Shown here: one piece after another, positions 48,170 to 60,489 of the stretch | Layout: each line of letters opens with the position of its first letter | Numbering within the stretch: position 1 is the first letter of the stretch | NCBI GenBank assembly: GCA_039654915.1 | Contig: CM077600.1 | Location: 36,688,492-36,752,491, forward strand | From: Aquilaria yunnanensis | Lineage: Eukaryota > Streptophyta > Magnoliopsida > Malvales > Thymelaeaceae | Length of the DNA: 64,000 nt | Direction of reading: 5' to 3' | The notes under the pieces: model-generated | The model's input: the letters and a program-made list of their open reading frames with translations, nothing else | Told to the model about the DNA's origin: nothing | The model's database searches: none | Made by a program: the position numbers and the translations under genes

Positions 48170-49749
48170 GTTAAATTTATGAAAGGAATAAAGGATGGAT
48201 GCATGTTATTTGGGAAAAAAAATAAAAGAGGGGAAGAAGAAGAATTTGTTTGTTCGTAAAATATGTGTAACTTTTTAGGACGAATATACTTTGACAAACC
48301 AATAAAAATTAACCCTTTATAATTAAGAAGTTAACCAAAGATTAAACTTGTCGCGGCAGTTTATGATGGTAAAAGATTGGTGGGTTTTGAGCAGGTCTTT
48401 AGGGGGACGTGTTCAGAGATAAAAAGCAAAGGAATATGTCAAAGTGTTGACATTTTATGAAATTTCTAGTTTCCACTGATGTTCACAGTAACCAAGTACA
48501 AATCCATTTAAATCAGGTTGTGTTGCTTAATTATGGTTTTACATCTGCCTTTTTTCAATTTTTATTACTTATCACATTACTCATAAATACACAAATGAAT
48601 AAATGAATTAATAACAACCCTCTAGCATAAAAGATGAACAAATTGATTAGTTTGTTACTTTATTGGCATGAGAACTCCATATTCGTGCTGTGTCAATGTT
48701 CGAACCCCAACCTTTACTTGTAATTTATTTCCGTTCAAATAGCCCATGAGTGGTATAGGTGTAGATAAGTTTGCCTTGTAACCATACTTCTATAAATACT
48801 CTAAATATTATTTATAGGAAAAGGGAAAAAAAAAACAAACAAACAAAGAAGCAACTTTTTGCTACCTGTAGTTTGGTTTGGTGATTAAGTAGGACCACAC
48901 AAATATCCTGTTGGATGAACTGCACTTGTTTTCTCAAAGTTTAGTTGAAATTACATTTCTTCCTTAGGGTATCAAAACCTTCATTATAGCTCCCACCTTT
49001 CTAATATTGTTTGTCGGCAATCATTTGTCAAATCTTATTTAATATTATAAAAATGAGATAATGCTCTTAGAATGTGGAAATAGTAATAATAAAATGCCCT
49101 TGTTTTAGAAGCATATAATTATGTTGAATCTAAATTAATATTTTTTCGCTATTGGTTAAAGATCGACTAACTATGCCGAGTGGCAGTCCCACTTGTACAT
49201 GAGAATGCTAACCCGACTTTTCCTTCGGTATAAATCCCTCTCTTGCCATCTCAAGACAAAACTAAGTTCATTTCAGTTAATGGTTTTAATGGGCTCTCAG
49301 TATTGGAGGTGGAGTCGGGTATATGCCAATCAGCCTCATAATTGGCTATTGTTTTTACTCAATTTATATTTTTCTATCACCCATTTTATTGTACTTTTAA
49401 CTTGCGAACTTGAAAGGCTTCTCTTTCTCACCTATCATCCATTAACTATAACCTCCCTACCCTTGCAATATTGTTGATGGTCCACTCACCCGAGGTGCTT
49501 TTGGCTCTAGTGGCTGTGCCTCGTCCTCAGTTGAACCTTCCCATTCATCAGCTTCACAAAATCAAAGGTGGTCTGCCGCTTTGTCTCTAGAGAATTGCCG
49601 TTGGATATATCGATCAACATGGATTTAGCCAAATAGAGGACCCTCATCCCGATAGCTTCACCCCATTTCTCCAGTGTAAAATGGCTCCTCCATTGGAGAC
49701 CCCAATCTGTGCTTGTGTGTGGATCTGGCTGCTGATCATGGGATCAAAC
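48170..49749. other. Intergenic, nothing recognised
   Basis: No gene, clear repeat boundary or RNA gene seen. The open frame 49193-49477 (+) has no recognisable content. Confidence 0.35.
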
Positions 49750-50477
49750 CATGGGCGTATCTATTTAGGGGCGGGAGGGGGCAGCCGCCCCCCCTAAAAT
49801 TTTAAAAAAAATTTATTGGGTACTTGGATGTGTGATATAATTATAGAAAAATTAAAGTTAGATACCTATCTGTAAGTTTTATAATTAATAAGGGGCTCTA
49901 GTATATTTTATCCATTTAATGTCTCAGTCATTTTCTTATTGAATAAATTACGTGATAGTCCTTACTCTTTAATTATTATTTCGTTTTAGTCCCTATCCTA
50001 TCAAACATTCTGTTTTGGTTCCAAATATATTAAAAACATTTTGTTTTAGTCCTAAATTTATAAAAAATGTTTCATTTTGTTTTCATTGCATGAAATTTAT
50101 TAACTCAAAGTATTTGTTGGATAACAACTTTTTAGATCATAATTTGGACTATCCGGTAAGTGCTATAAAATAAATTTAATTTGTATAATATTTTTTTATA
50201 ATTAATAGAAAATTCAAATAACTATTTTTACTCTATAAATTGAACTTAATTATTATAAATTTTTGAATTCAATGTGTCTATATATGTAAACTGTCTAATG
50301 AATTTTGAGTTGTAAACTTTTGAAATAAACTTAGTTATTATACACTTTCAAATTTTATATATCTATATATAATATTATTTAGTATTTTCTATTAGTGATT
50401 ATAAATTTATACATGCTAATAACCCATTTCACATCATGCACCCGCCCCCCCAAGTGAAATTTCTGGCTACACCCCTG
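49750..50477. mobile_element. Non-autonomous hAT element with perfect 8-bp TSD
   Basis: GATCAAAC at 49742-49749 and 50478-50485 directly flank the block, the 8-bp duplication typical of hAT elements. The termini are imperfect inverted repeats: CATGGGCGTATCTA on the left and CAGGGGTGTAGCCA read inward from the right. Just inside, GGGGCGGGAGGGGGC on the left and a CCCGCCCCCCC run on the right mirror each other. The AT-rich interior has no transposase. Confidence 0.88.
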
Positions 50478-50485
50478 GATCAAAC

Positions 50486-52217
50486 ACGGTAGGTAGATGG
50501 AGATGGTGCTCCAATTGGCTCATTTTGGGTGGCTTCTAAGAGTAAAGGAGCACGAAACGAGAAAACCAGCGGTAGAGGATGAAGCAAGAAAGGGGGAAGA
50601 GATATCTTTTTGACTGGCTAAAATAACCAGTGGCATAAGTGAGTAATTTCTGCAAAGTCCGGCCCCTTTTTGTTTATCTCCCACATGACCCCTTTTGACC
50701 AGCACTTTTTCGTTGACCAATTAATTCCATTAATGGGAAACAAATTGCCCTAAAGTGAAAAATATAGCTCAACGTTTTGCAAGCTTCAAGAAATATATAA
50801 GTATCTCTCACCTTGGCATAAACACATACAAATATTCCTTTATATAGATACTTATGATTATGAGTAACAAAAAACAACTATACTAAAAAATTATTAAGCA
50901 TGGAGAGATAAAATTGTTTTTACTAAAAGCTGATACTTTATTTTAGTCTCAGGGAAAAGACCCACTTCTTCTATGATGCAAAATATTGATAGACTTCAAG
51001 CATTGACGAAAAAGAGCTTACTACCTCAAAATCAGAATCAAGCAAAGAAACGTAACCTTAGAATCCATTAAAGGGGAAAACAAATGATGCACAAATGTTT
51101 ATGAATAGAAAAATTAATAGGTTAGAGGATCCATAAAAAAAAACAAAGGAAATGTTAGAGGGTGCGAGACTAGAGATATCAGTTGATCAATTTTGATCTA
51201 ATGATAATATTTCCACATCTGACCCCTTATATTATATGTCTCACCCATATCCTACTAATTACTTATCAGGTAGATAAGTTTGACATTCATACCCCACCCA
51301 CTTTTTAGATAGGTTTAGTTGGGAAAAACTCATTTATCTGTCATACTTTCACAACCACAAGTTTTCTCATACTTTTGATGCAATATAAATTTAAGCAAAG
51401 ACAAACTTTTAAGTATCAAATTTAGCTAATCTCAGTATCTAAAGAGCATCATAATTTAATCACACACACACATATAGGTCGAATATGAGGAGAATAAAAT
51501 CAAAATCTGCATCCTACCCAAACCCAGCAGATGAGAAAAAAGTAAAACTCACATATGACCCATATCCAATCAATTGAAGAAAAAAAAAAACAACTCAATG
51601 GGTTGGATGTAGCCGGATCCCCATTGGGGCGGATGTCTGTTGACATCTCTACGCGAGACCTCAACAGTTTGGGGAAAGGATACTTGTGATCCTAAAGCTT
51701 TACCTACTTTCTATATTAGTCATAAAACTTTTTATTTTCCTAAATGAGTACAAAAAAATTTTACAACTATGTAAAATAGTTAACTATAAAATTTTTTACT
51801 TTTCTAAATGAATTATAAATTTTTAGAATTGTATATATAATTGGGCTTTAAACTGTTTACTTTGCCAACATGCATGCTTGATAATATTTTTTTATAAATT
51901 CAAATTGTGTAATAATTTTTCAACAATTAATGGATTATGTAAATTATTCTTTTTCTCCAACTGTAAACTATGTTTCTATTTAATAAATATTTTTAGTAAA
52001 TAAAGGGTTAATTATTAACATGTGTAAAACCTTAGAACTAATTTAAAAAAAATTAGGACACAAATAATAAAAATTCATAGGAAATTAACAACATCATGAA
52101 TTCTTTTTTTCAAATAGATTATTACATCTACCTAATATTAAATTTTAAAGGAAATTGACTCTAGGCAAAAGAGATGTAAAAATAAAAATAAAAATAAATT
52201 ATTTTGGATTAAGTTAA
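50486..52217. other. Intergenic, dispersed-repeat fragments
   Basis: No gene. Between about 51230 and 51640, phrases such as CATATCCTAC, GGTAGATAAG and GGATGTAGCCGGATCCCCAT resemble the fragments near 9.8-10.7 kb and 62.5-62.9 kb. The minus-strand open frames 50520-50720 and 50674-50877 are not recognised. Confidence 0.3.
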
Positions 52218-52548
52218 GCCGATTTATTTTAACTTAAGTCAACTTAATGAAAAATGACTTATTTTTAATTATATATATATATTACCGGGAATCAATTTTA
52301 TTTGAAAACTAATATTATGTAGGTATAATAACTCATTGATTTTAAAATATTTATGGTATTATTAAATTTTTATTATTTTTTCTTGTTTTAGGTTTTAAAA
52401 ATGAAAAATTTAATAAAAATATAAAAAAAATTATTTTGAATGGATCATTATACATATATAATCTTGACTTTTAAATGAAATTAATTTCAAACAAAAAATA
52501 TAAAAATAAGAAAATAATTTAAATTAAAATGAAATCGGTCTAAAACTG
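52218..52548. mobile_element. Foldback MITE
   Basis: The left arm (CCGATTTATTTTAACTTAAG) and the right arm (TTTAAATTAAAATGAAATCG) are inverted copies. The family core CAATTTTATTTGAAAACTAA recurs near 15.3 and 52.9 kb. The length is about 330 bp, with no coding sequence. Confidence 0.6.
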
Positions 52549-54782
52549 TAAGGAGCCAGACGCGGATTGTTGGATGTAAAGTAGGATTGTTGGATATAAA
52601 GTGGTACTCCTAAACTTTGCTTTTCAGCGATAAACTCCGGCCAGCCCTTCAAATGTTGGGCAGCTCAACCAGTTACTGGGCCTTGGTTGGGTACTGGCCC
52701 AAGATTTTCGAGACCTACTTAATCCCTTGGATAACTTTTGTTCTGAATCTTCAGAGGGAGGAGTTTAAGTTAAACCCTCAAGTTTGCCGGACGAGATTTT
52801 TCACCAAATTTATTTTGATTTTAAAAAAATTATTTTTATTTTTATATATTTGTTCTCAAAATCAAATTCATTTGAAATTTAATTTTATATAAGTGTAACA
52901 ATCCAATTGATAGTAAATTTTTACAATGTTATTAAATTTTTATGGATTTTTTAAGCATAAAAAATTATTAACATCATAAAAATTGTATTTTCAATGAATG
53001 ATTATTAAAATAATCTTTTTCCATATACTTTAGCAGCATTTAGGCTTCCATGTTTCACCTTAATAAACAGTTATTTTCATTTTTACTTCTTTATTGTTTA
53101 AATTTAACTTCATTTGAAATCTAGTATTCTTCTCCACAATTACCCCTAGAATAATTTTTAATTTTTTGACTAAAAATGAAAATTAATTAGAAATTTATTT
53201 TCCATAAAAATGCTTTAGAAGTGTTTTTCCAGCTTTTTGAAGTGCTCAATACCAATTAGTGTGAACTTTTTATCAGGAACATGAATAGATGTAATGTGTA
53301 TTTATGTGTGTGTGTGTATAATAAGCACTTTTAAAGGCTTGTTAAAAATCACAACCAATTGAAACAAGAATAAACTACTCCCTCTATTCCATAATATATA
53401 TCTTTTTATTTTTTTGTAAAAATAATTATGGATATTGTGTCACATAAGTACATTAAGTATGTTTCTCTAATATTGTCCTTTATTAGATATCGCAATTACA
53501 TTATATTGTGAGAATGGTATATTGGGGAGAATGTACAAATATGAGTAAAAAAAATCACATGAATATTCTGGGATATAATTTTTTTTCAAGTGAACTCTAT
53601 ATACGGAACTCAACAGTTTACTATAGGAGATGTTCTATAAACTAATATACCCTATATTCTGTATTGACTCAATCTGAATTCACTCGCCAACTGCAAATAG
53701 AAGAAATATCTTATATAACTCATGACTCAAAATTTGATAATAAGTAGTATAGTTTGCCAACACACATATTTAAAACAACAATGTTTTTATTTTATTTTTA
53801 TCTGCATATTATTAGCAAAACTAGAGAGGAGAATAAAACTGAATATTGAACCATGATGCAAGTCTTGCGACAAGCAAACTGATTAAAACTTTTTAGCCAG
53901 GATATTTAATATCTGCTGTTACGTCAAATTAACCATAATGTATTAGTATGTATTACAATTAGTATTTTAAATTTGAGTTTAAGTTAACAAACTTCTTAAT
54001 TCATAAATGACATATAAAGTTATAGCGTTATGTTACATAAATCTTTTTGTACCTTTTCAATATTACCAATAGTAAATATTTTAACAAAAATTAATATGAG
54101 AAAAAAATGGGGTCCAACTTAAATTTAAAGAATCAAAATGTTTGGCTTAACTCAACACATTTTTTTGTAAAAGGAAGAGAAGGAAAGTCAGAATGATCGA
54201 GATAACTATTTTGTTTGACTGGTTCAATATGGAAGCAAAGCGATCACGACTTTCACCGGCGGTCCATAAGGGAAAAAAAAAACATTAGAATTTAGAAATA
54301 AAAATGTCCAGGCCTGACTGGGTCTGGAGCTCTGACGGTGGACCTTGTTGCGGTTGTTAATGGAGTTGGTAGAGACCGGAGACGGAGAGTGGAGAGCTAC
54401 AACTTATTTATTATTTTCATTATTGCATGTTAATCCTCCAACAATTTATGATAGCCATATTTTCCCCTTAAGCTACGATTTTGTTGTGACCATACTCATA
54501 AATCATATAGTAGCATTTTTTAGTTTATACACACACTTAACACGATCCGTAACAACTTGTATGAAAATTGTTTGATTATTTATATACATATTTGACAAGT
54601 ATACGGAAAAATAATTCTCCCTTTTTCTAACCCTGGCTTCAAAATTCCAGTCTACAACGCACAACTGAGATTTGTTACTAGTAGAGTAGATATTTCATAA
54701 TAGGAGACTTTTTCTGTCTGTTTTTTTTCTCTCTTTTGTTGGGTGAAAGGAACAAGCTACCAACTTATGAAACTATTGGGTT
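52549..54782. other. Intergenic with a second MITE
   Basis: No gene. At about 53376-53590 the left end TACTCCCTCTATTCCATAAT is the hallmark start of Stowaway/Tourist-type MITEs, and TATTCTGGGATATAAT marks the right arm. A half copy of the preceding foldback family lies around 52795-53160. The open frames at 52617-52892 and 54345-54575 (+) are unrecognised. Confidence 0.4.
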
Positions 54783-55298
54783 TGTTGGCTCAAATTTAAT
54801 AAAGTTAAGAATTTTAATTTTATTTAAGATTTGATTTTAATTTTCCTACTTATTTAAGATTTAGTTTTCCTATTTTGTAATGGTTTGGATTTGTGTATGA
54901 CCTATAAAAAAGCTTGTTGTATTAGAATTTAGATATGAGAGAAAAGACAATGAGATGGAGAGATAATATATGAGAGTTCTATGAGAGAAGAGAGGTTTGG
55001 AAGCCAGAAAGAACTATGATGAGAAGCCTTTTGCGATTTCTCATATCTTATAATTATGTGAAAGTAATATATTAAAGTTATCAGTGGTAAGTAGAAGATT
55101 CATAAGCTAGCGTGAGCACTAAGGACATACATCTACTATAATATCTATATTTTATTTGAGTAAATTTTTTTTCATCCGTAGATATAAGTTAATTAAGAGT
55201 CAAATCACATTAAATTTATAAGTACTTGCTTGTTCGTTTTTGTTTTTCTACTGTGTGTGACGGGTAATTGCGGAATTTTTTCCCAAGAGAAACAACAC
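54783..55298 (+). mobile_element. Possible solo LTR or TRIM
   Basis: It starts TGTTGG and could end AACAACA. It contains a TATA-like CTATAAAAAAG phrase followed by an A/G-rich transcript-like part. No matching target duplication was found, so the call is tentative. Confidence 0.25.
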
Positions 55299-55794
55299 GT
55301 TATACTATTGTAGTTTAATGGGATTTGTCCACAAAACAAAATTCTAGACCGTGGAAAGAATATATATCTCATGCGAGTTTGAATTTTCGATCGTTTCTCT
55401 TTTTCCTACACATACACCGACACGCACATAAACAATGCCGTAACTAAGGATAAAAAGGAACTATGGTTTGTTTTTGGTTTTAATCTCTCAAATGAGGGGT
55501 TAAGTATTTTAGTCTTTGGAATAGATTTGTATATTCAGAATACATACATGCATATATATACACCCTACAAGTTTTGAAACGGGAAACGGAAATTTGACAA
55601 TAGGAAGATTTTTTTGCTTTTCTGGAAGATTGGATTTTGAGTACTAAAACAAGAGTAATCTTAGTGCCCACAATGAAAGCAATTGGGTTAAAATTTAGCC
55701 GTTTTGGTTTCCATTTCATCTTATTCCTTCTTGTAATGAAGAGCAAAAATACTGTATTTAAAAGGTTTGCTATCAGAAAATATCAGAGTTTTTA

Positions 55795-56535
55795 ACCCAA
55801 TTTTGGTTGTCGAGTGCAAGGTATTAAATACCGTTACCGTAAAGTATATCGCACCCTAAATTTTTAAGGTATACTATATGGTATACCGCACTGCATATCG
55901 TTACAATTTTCATAAAAAATAAATGTTAGAATATTATTTTAAGATGACATAATTTATTTAATAATTTACTTTTACACATTTTATATGTATTCTAATTTTT
56001 CTCATCATAATTTATCAAATATAAATAAAATATATATGATAGAATATATTTTTTTAATACAAAAAATATAAAAAAAATGTCATATATGGAGCAAAATAAA
56101 TAATACTAAAAAAACTAATTTATTGATATACTACAAATATAAATAATACCATCCATATACTTTGCATATGCTATAAATATAAATAATACCATCTATTAAT
56201 TTTTTATATTAATTAAGAAAAGTAACAACAAAAAATTAAAATTAAATGTTTATTTTATGATATATGTATCATTTTTATTTTTATTTTTTATATATTTATG
56301 ATATTTTGATGTAAAATAAAAAAATAGGTCCAAAAAATTAAATACTGCGGTACGTACCATGTAGTATTTTCTGTATACCGTGATTTTTTGACAAAATACA
56401 TACAAAAAGTGCGTAGTATGCGGTATACCATGAAATATCATGGTATACCATACAGTAAAATGACAAAACACGAAAACATTTATACCATGTACTATAGATA
56501 TGTGATAAGCGGTATACCGCGATATTTAATTCAGT
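55795..56535. repeat. GGTATACC-rich dispersed repeat
   Basis: Both ends carry clusters of the palindrome GGTATACC/CGGTATACCG (55800-55905 and 56340-56525), separated by AT-rich DNA. Left and right parts are roughly inverted. It is probably a non-autonomous DNA element, with no target duplication identified. Confidence 0.4.
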
Positions 56536-56744
56536 GGTCTGTTGGTGGAGATTCGCCAATATTAAATATTTGAATAAAGTTATATAGTGCCTGATGCTTT
56601 GGTAAATGTGAGATCATGTCAACAAAGACCCTCCAGGATATGATAAATTCTTTTCGGAATGAGATTGTGTTCATAAACCGTGTATGTAGAGGGGAAGAGG
56701 AGTTGGGTATGGTAGGTAAGTATGTCTCTAGTAAGATTTAAAAC

Positions 56745-57010
56745 CAATTCATTTTAATTTAAATTAATTTAATATAAAATAATTTATTTCTATTTTTATA
56801 TTTTTATATTGAACTAATTTTAATTTAAAATCAATATTATTTAATTGTAATGATTCATTTAAAATAAAATTTTTACAGTGGATTAGTGTACGTAAATAAT
56901 ATTGATTTTCAAATGAAATTGATTTCATACAAATGAGATATAAAAATGATAATAAACTATTTTAAATTGAGCTAATTCAAGTTAAAATGAATTGGTTTTT
57001 ACTATTAAGA
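56745..57010. mobile_element. Foldback MITE
   Basis: The left arm AAAACCAATTCATTTTAATT and the right arm AAGTTAAAATGAATTGGTTT are near-perfect inverted repeats. The match continues inward through ATAATTTATT / AATAAACTATTT and TTTTTATAT / ATATAAAAAT. About 265 bp, same family as 52218-52548. Confidence 0.75.
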
Positions 57011-58176
57011 TTATAGAATGTTTAAAATAATGTAAGAAAGACTACTGGGTCAAAAAGAAGAATGAGAAATGTAAGTCATTCATGTGGTGCTTCAACTTCA
57101 AGCATAAGCAATGTTATCGGACTCAGCCTAGGAAGCAACCCAAAAAGGTAAACAGGTGGTGGATCAACTGGTTCAGCCGGTTTAATCGGATGGGCCAACC
57201 ACAATATAATCTTTGCATATAAGCATGTTCACACCCTGCAACCATGTCATTTTGTTGCTATCCAAGATACAAAATGTTTCAATATTTTTTTTTATCCATA
57301 TGTCATATAATAAGATTTTACTATTTTTTATTCCATAACAAAATAAAAATAATTTTAATGTCCAATAAGTGAAGTACATAGTCAATCATTCAAGTTTTAA
57401 AGTTAAATTTCTAGATATTCCCAAAACATACATGAATAATTAATTATTTTATCTTGAAGATAAATCTTATAAAATACCAAATAATATAATAAAAATATAA
57501 TAGTATCTCTTGAAACTTTGTCTTGCGGTCTTTTAACTTCTAAGCTTATTTTTTTATTTTTTATTTTTAAATTTTGTTTCAACTTTGGGCCAATTAAACA
57601 CCAATTTAACACAATTAAGTGATCTAAGTTAGAAAACCCAAATTATAAAAAAAAAAATCAAAGCTCAAAAGTCACATAAATACTGCCTAATCAGGGTTAA
57701 TCGAGTTACCCGAGTCACCGGGTTCAAAGGTGTAACACAACCCAACCCATTATGGATCACAGTTGAATTGGTTCGATTGGCTGGTCCATGGTGGGTTTGA
57801 TAACAATGAGCCCGGGGGGGGTGGGTAGCCACATAAAGCTCTTGTTATCCAGACCATTTAAACATGGCCATTTGAAAACTTTCAAATACGGTTTCAGTTT
57901 CACACACTTTGTTCAACAAATGGGTGATCCCCAATGCTGACCTAGTAGGTAAGGGGTCAAATGAATATACGGAGGTTTGGGTTTGAACTTTGAAGTGTGA
58001 ACCTGACTTCCCTATCCCAATATAATATTCTAATGTTAGTTTGAGTGACTTTTAGGTTCAAAAAAAGTGGGTATTCCCCCTTATGTGTGAGTACATTCTA
58101 ATCCTTATAATTTCCTTATATAGATGCTTCTTATTACAAAAAAAAAAAGTCAGGTGCATCTCAAAATTGTAAGGAA
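57011..58176. other. Intergenic, CCGGTT-type repeat fragments
   Basis: No gene. About 57150-57200 (GGTTCAGCCGGTTTAATCGG) and 57680-57790 (GTTAATCGAGTTACCCGAGT) look like the two ends of one dispersed repeat. The minus-strand open frames between them are low-complexity. Confidence 0.3.
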
Positions 58177-58692
58177 AAATGAGGGGTGAATAGCACTAAT
58201 GGTCTCAAACCTTTAATTTTCATTGCATATTGGTCATAACCTTTATTTCGTTGTAAATTGGTCTCAAACCTTTATGATTCATTACATATTGATCACTAGC
58301 CCTTGACAGACACATCAACTCGATTTACAAGGAAGAAAAATTGATAGTTTAAATTATTCATTAAATGTAAAAAAATTATGATACATTTTGAATTTGTTAA
58401 AAAAAAACAACTACTAAAATCCACTAACTATTACAAATTATCTAACATTATTTTCATTTAAACTATTTGATAACTATTTTTTTCATAAATTCAAACCATG
58501 TCACAATTTTCTAATATTTGCTAAATAATTTAAACTATCAAATTTTCTTCTATGTAAATTAAATTTCTAGAGTTATGAGCCAATACGCAATGAATTATAA
58601 AGATTTTGGATTAATTTTTAATAAAATTAAGATTGAGAACCCATTTGCAATAAGAACTAAAGGTTTGGGACCAATGATGGATTTTTACCCGA
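58177..58692. mobile_element. Foldback MITE, about 515 bp, possible 9-bp TSD
   Basis: Left arm GGTCTCAAACCTTTAATTTT and right arm, read inward, GGTCCCAAACCTTTAGTTCT are inverted copies; symmetry extends inward through AATTATTCATTAAAT-like and TTTGCTAAATAATTT. Flanks GAAAAATGA and GAAAATTCA match at 7 of 9 bases, compatible with an old Mutator-type duplication. Confidence 0.6.
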
Positions 58693-58859
58693 AAATTCAG
58701 GGCCCAAGACATGCATGCGGTGTCTTCGAACTTCAACAGCTGATAGGATAGCCTGATTGATACATACTAAAACCATAAAACGTGCGGTGATAATTGGAGA
58801 GGCTGAGAGACTGAAGTTCGTAACTCACAGCACCCTGCAATTGGAATTCAAAGTTCAAC

Positions 58860-59259
58860 TTTGAGTCAAGCACGTGCTGTGATCAGTCTTATGTCACCTT
58901 CACTGTACTGGTCAACATTTGACCCGTGGCTGTTCTCAATTAATCCGAATGATGCATTTTTACTCTTAGCTAATGTAGTTGGTAACCAGGCTTGGGGCAA
59001 AAAGGCAAAACAAAAAAAAAAAAGAATAAAAAAATAGTCCTCCACTAGCCAGTCAACACTTGTTATTAGCTAAGAGTATGTTTTAAGAAGATAAAGAAAA
59101 TTAATTTGACCAAGTACCCGACCCGTATTGGACCGTTGAAGAGTCAAGTAGACGTACACCCCCTTTGACGCGCCTTGGCCGTCACTCACTACTAAAACCA
59201 ACCAACAACTCTACATTTCTCAGTTTCCGACTTTCGAGCTTCCAGCACCATCAGCGGAG
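58860..59259 (+). promoter_or_regulatory. U-box gene promoter with W-box-like motifs and a G-box
   Basis: TTGACC occurs at 58919-58924 and 59106-59111, TTGACG at about 59165, and inverted GTCAA cores at about 58911 and 59052. A palindromic G-box CACGTG is at 58871-58876. W-boxes bind WRKY factors. The spacing suggests stress or immune control of the gene downstream. No clear TATA box was seen. Confidence 0.5.
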
Positions 59260-60489
59260 ATGACCATGAGGAGAGAGCAACTTTACATAACCGTGCCCAG
59301 CCTCTTCCGGTGTCCGATCTCACTGGACGTGATGAAATCGCCCGTGAGCCTATGCACCGGCGTCACCTACGACCGTTCCAGCATACAGAGGTGGCTCGAA
59401 TCCGGCAACGACACCTGCCCCGCCACCATGCAGGTCCTCCCTTCCAAGGACTTCGTCCCCAACCTCACCCTCCACCGTCTCATCAATCTATGGATCCAAT
59501 CCTCAGCCCCCCGCACTCCCATCTCCCCCTGTCACCCCGCCGATTTGGTCCGAGCTGTCGAATCTCCATCCCCTAGCTGCTCCGATGCCTTGTCCAAAGC
59601 GGTTGATTTCGCCAACCGCAGCGACGATAACCGTAGATGTATAGCCGGCTTCAACGGCTTTCTTGAGGCGGTTTCCGGCGTTCTGAGGCGGAAGAGCGAG
59701 AAGGTCGAGGTTTTAGAGTCGGCGGTCAGGGCTTTGATTTCGATGTTGGTTGAGAACGGAGTGAAAGAACGATTGAACAGATTGATCCTCAGAAGCAGTC
59801 AGTACGTAGATTGCTTATCTTCGATAGATTCGATTATCGAAAATGGAGGCCTGACGGCGAAGATCGAATCGATCCGGCTTTTGGAATCAATCGCAATTGA
59901 CGCCGAATCGAAACGCAGGATCGCCCAATCTCAAAATCTCCCGTCGGCGCTTATCCGTCTGGTAAAAGAAAACGACAATAGCGCAGTAAACGACGCCGTA
60001 ATATCTTTGCTGGTCAAGATATCGGTCACCGGTTCTGCCATCTCACAAATCGTTCAAAACGGCGTCGTTGGAGTCCTCTCGAGCACCATCAACGATGATA
60101 CGAGCAAAAACCACGAGAATGCGATGAAGCTGTTGGGAATAGTTTCGAGGAGCAGCGAGGGGCGGGTTGCGATGAGCGAGGATGCGAGGTGTGCGGCGGG
60201 CATAGCGGAGAGGCTGTTGAAGTCGTCGAGAGAGGCTACGGAGGAAGGGGTGGCGGCGTTGTGGAGGCTGTGCTGCGCGGGGATTGGGTCTGGGAGGGAC
60301 GAGAGGGTGAAGGAGGCGGTGGTGAAGAGCGGCGGGTTGACGAAGCTGCTGGTGGTGCTGCAGACACAGGAGGAGGGGAGTTTCAGGAGAATGTGCCGCG
60401 ATTTGGTCAAGGCTCTCACCGCTGCGTCCAAAGGCCGTCCGCTCCTGGAGAGCTACCAGACAAAAACTATGCATATTATGCCTTGTTAG
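59260..60489 (+). CDS. U-box E3 ubiquitin ligase, PUB27/PUB28-like
   Basis: The single exon encodes 409 residues. A second ATG two codons on could also serve. Residues about 13-87 are a U-box: FRCPISLDVMKSPVSLCTGV, YDRSSIQRWL, CPATMQ, FVPNLTLHRLI. This scaffold recruits E2-ubiquitin without zinc. The rest is alpha-helical and leucine-rich, consistent with armadillo-like repeats that choose the substrate (for example ALIRLVKENDNSAVNDAVIS and the GVAALWRLCC segment), and it ends KTMHIMPC, a tail I associate with this clade. The related Arabidopsis proteins PUB25-PUB28 are intronless and about this size; PUB25/26 act in immune and cold signalling. No break or missing core residue is visible. Codons are much more GC-rich than the flanks, as expected for an intronless PUB gene. 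Confidence 0.92.
   Translation: MTMRREQLYITVPSLFRCPISLDVMKSPVSLCTGVTYDRSSIQRWLESGNDTCPATMQVLPSKDFVPNLTLHRLINLWIQSSAPRTPISPCHPADLVRAVESPSPSCSDALSKAVDFANRSDDNRRCIAGFNGFLEAVSGVLRRKSEKVEVLESAVRALISMLVENGVKERLNRLILRSSQYVDCLSSIDSIIENGGLTAKIESIRLLESIAIDAESKRRIAQSQNLPSALIRLVKENDNSAVNDAVISLLVKISVTGSAISQIVQNGVVGVLSSTINDDTSKNHENAMKLLGIVSRSSEGRVAMSEDARCAAGIAERLLKSSREATEEGVAALWRLCCAGIGSGRDERVKEAVVKSGGLTKLLVVLQTQEEGSFRRMCRDLVKALTAASKGRPLLESYQTKTMHIMPC

Noticed and set aside
60043..60474. Long minus-strand open frames inside the U-box gene (143 and 125 codons)
   Set aside because: They are antisense shadows of a GC-rich single exon. The plus-strand frame has a complete U-box and armadillo-like repeats.
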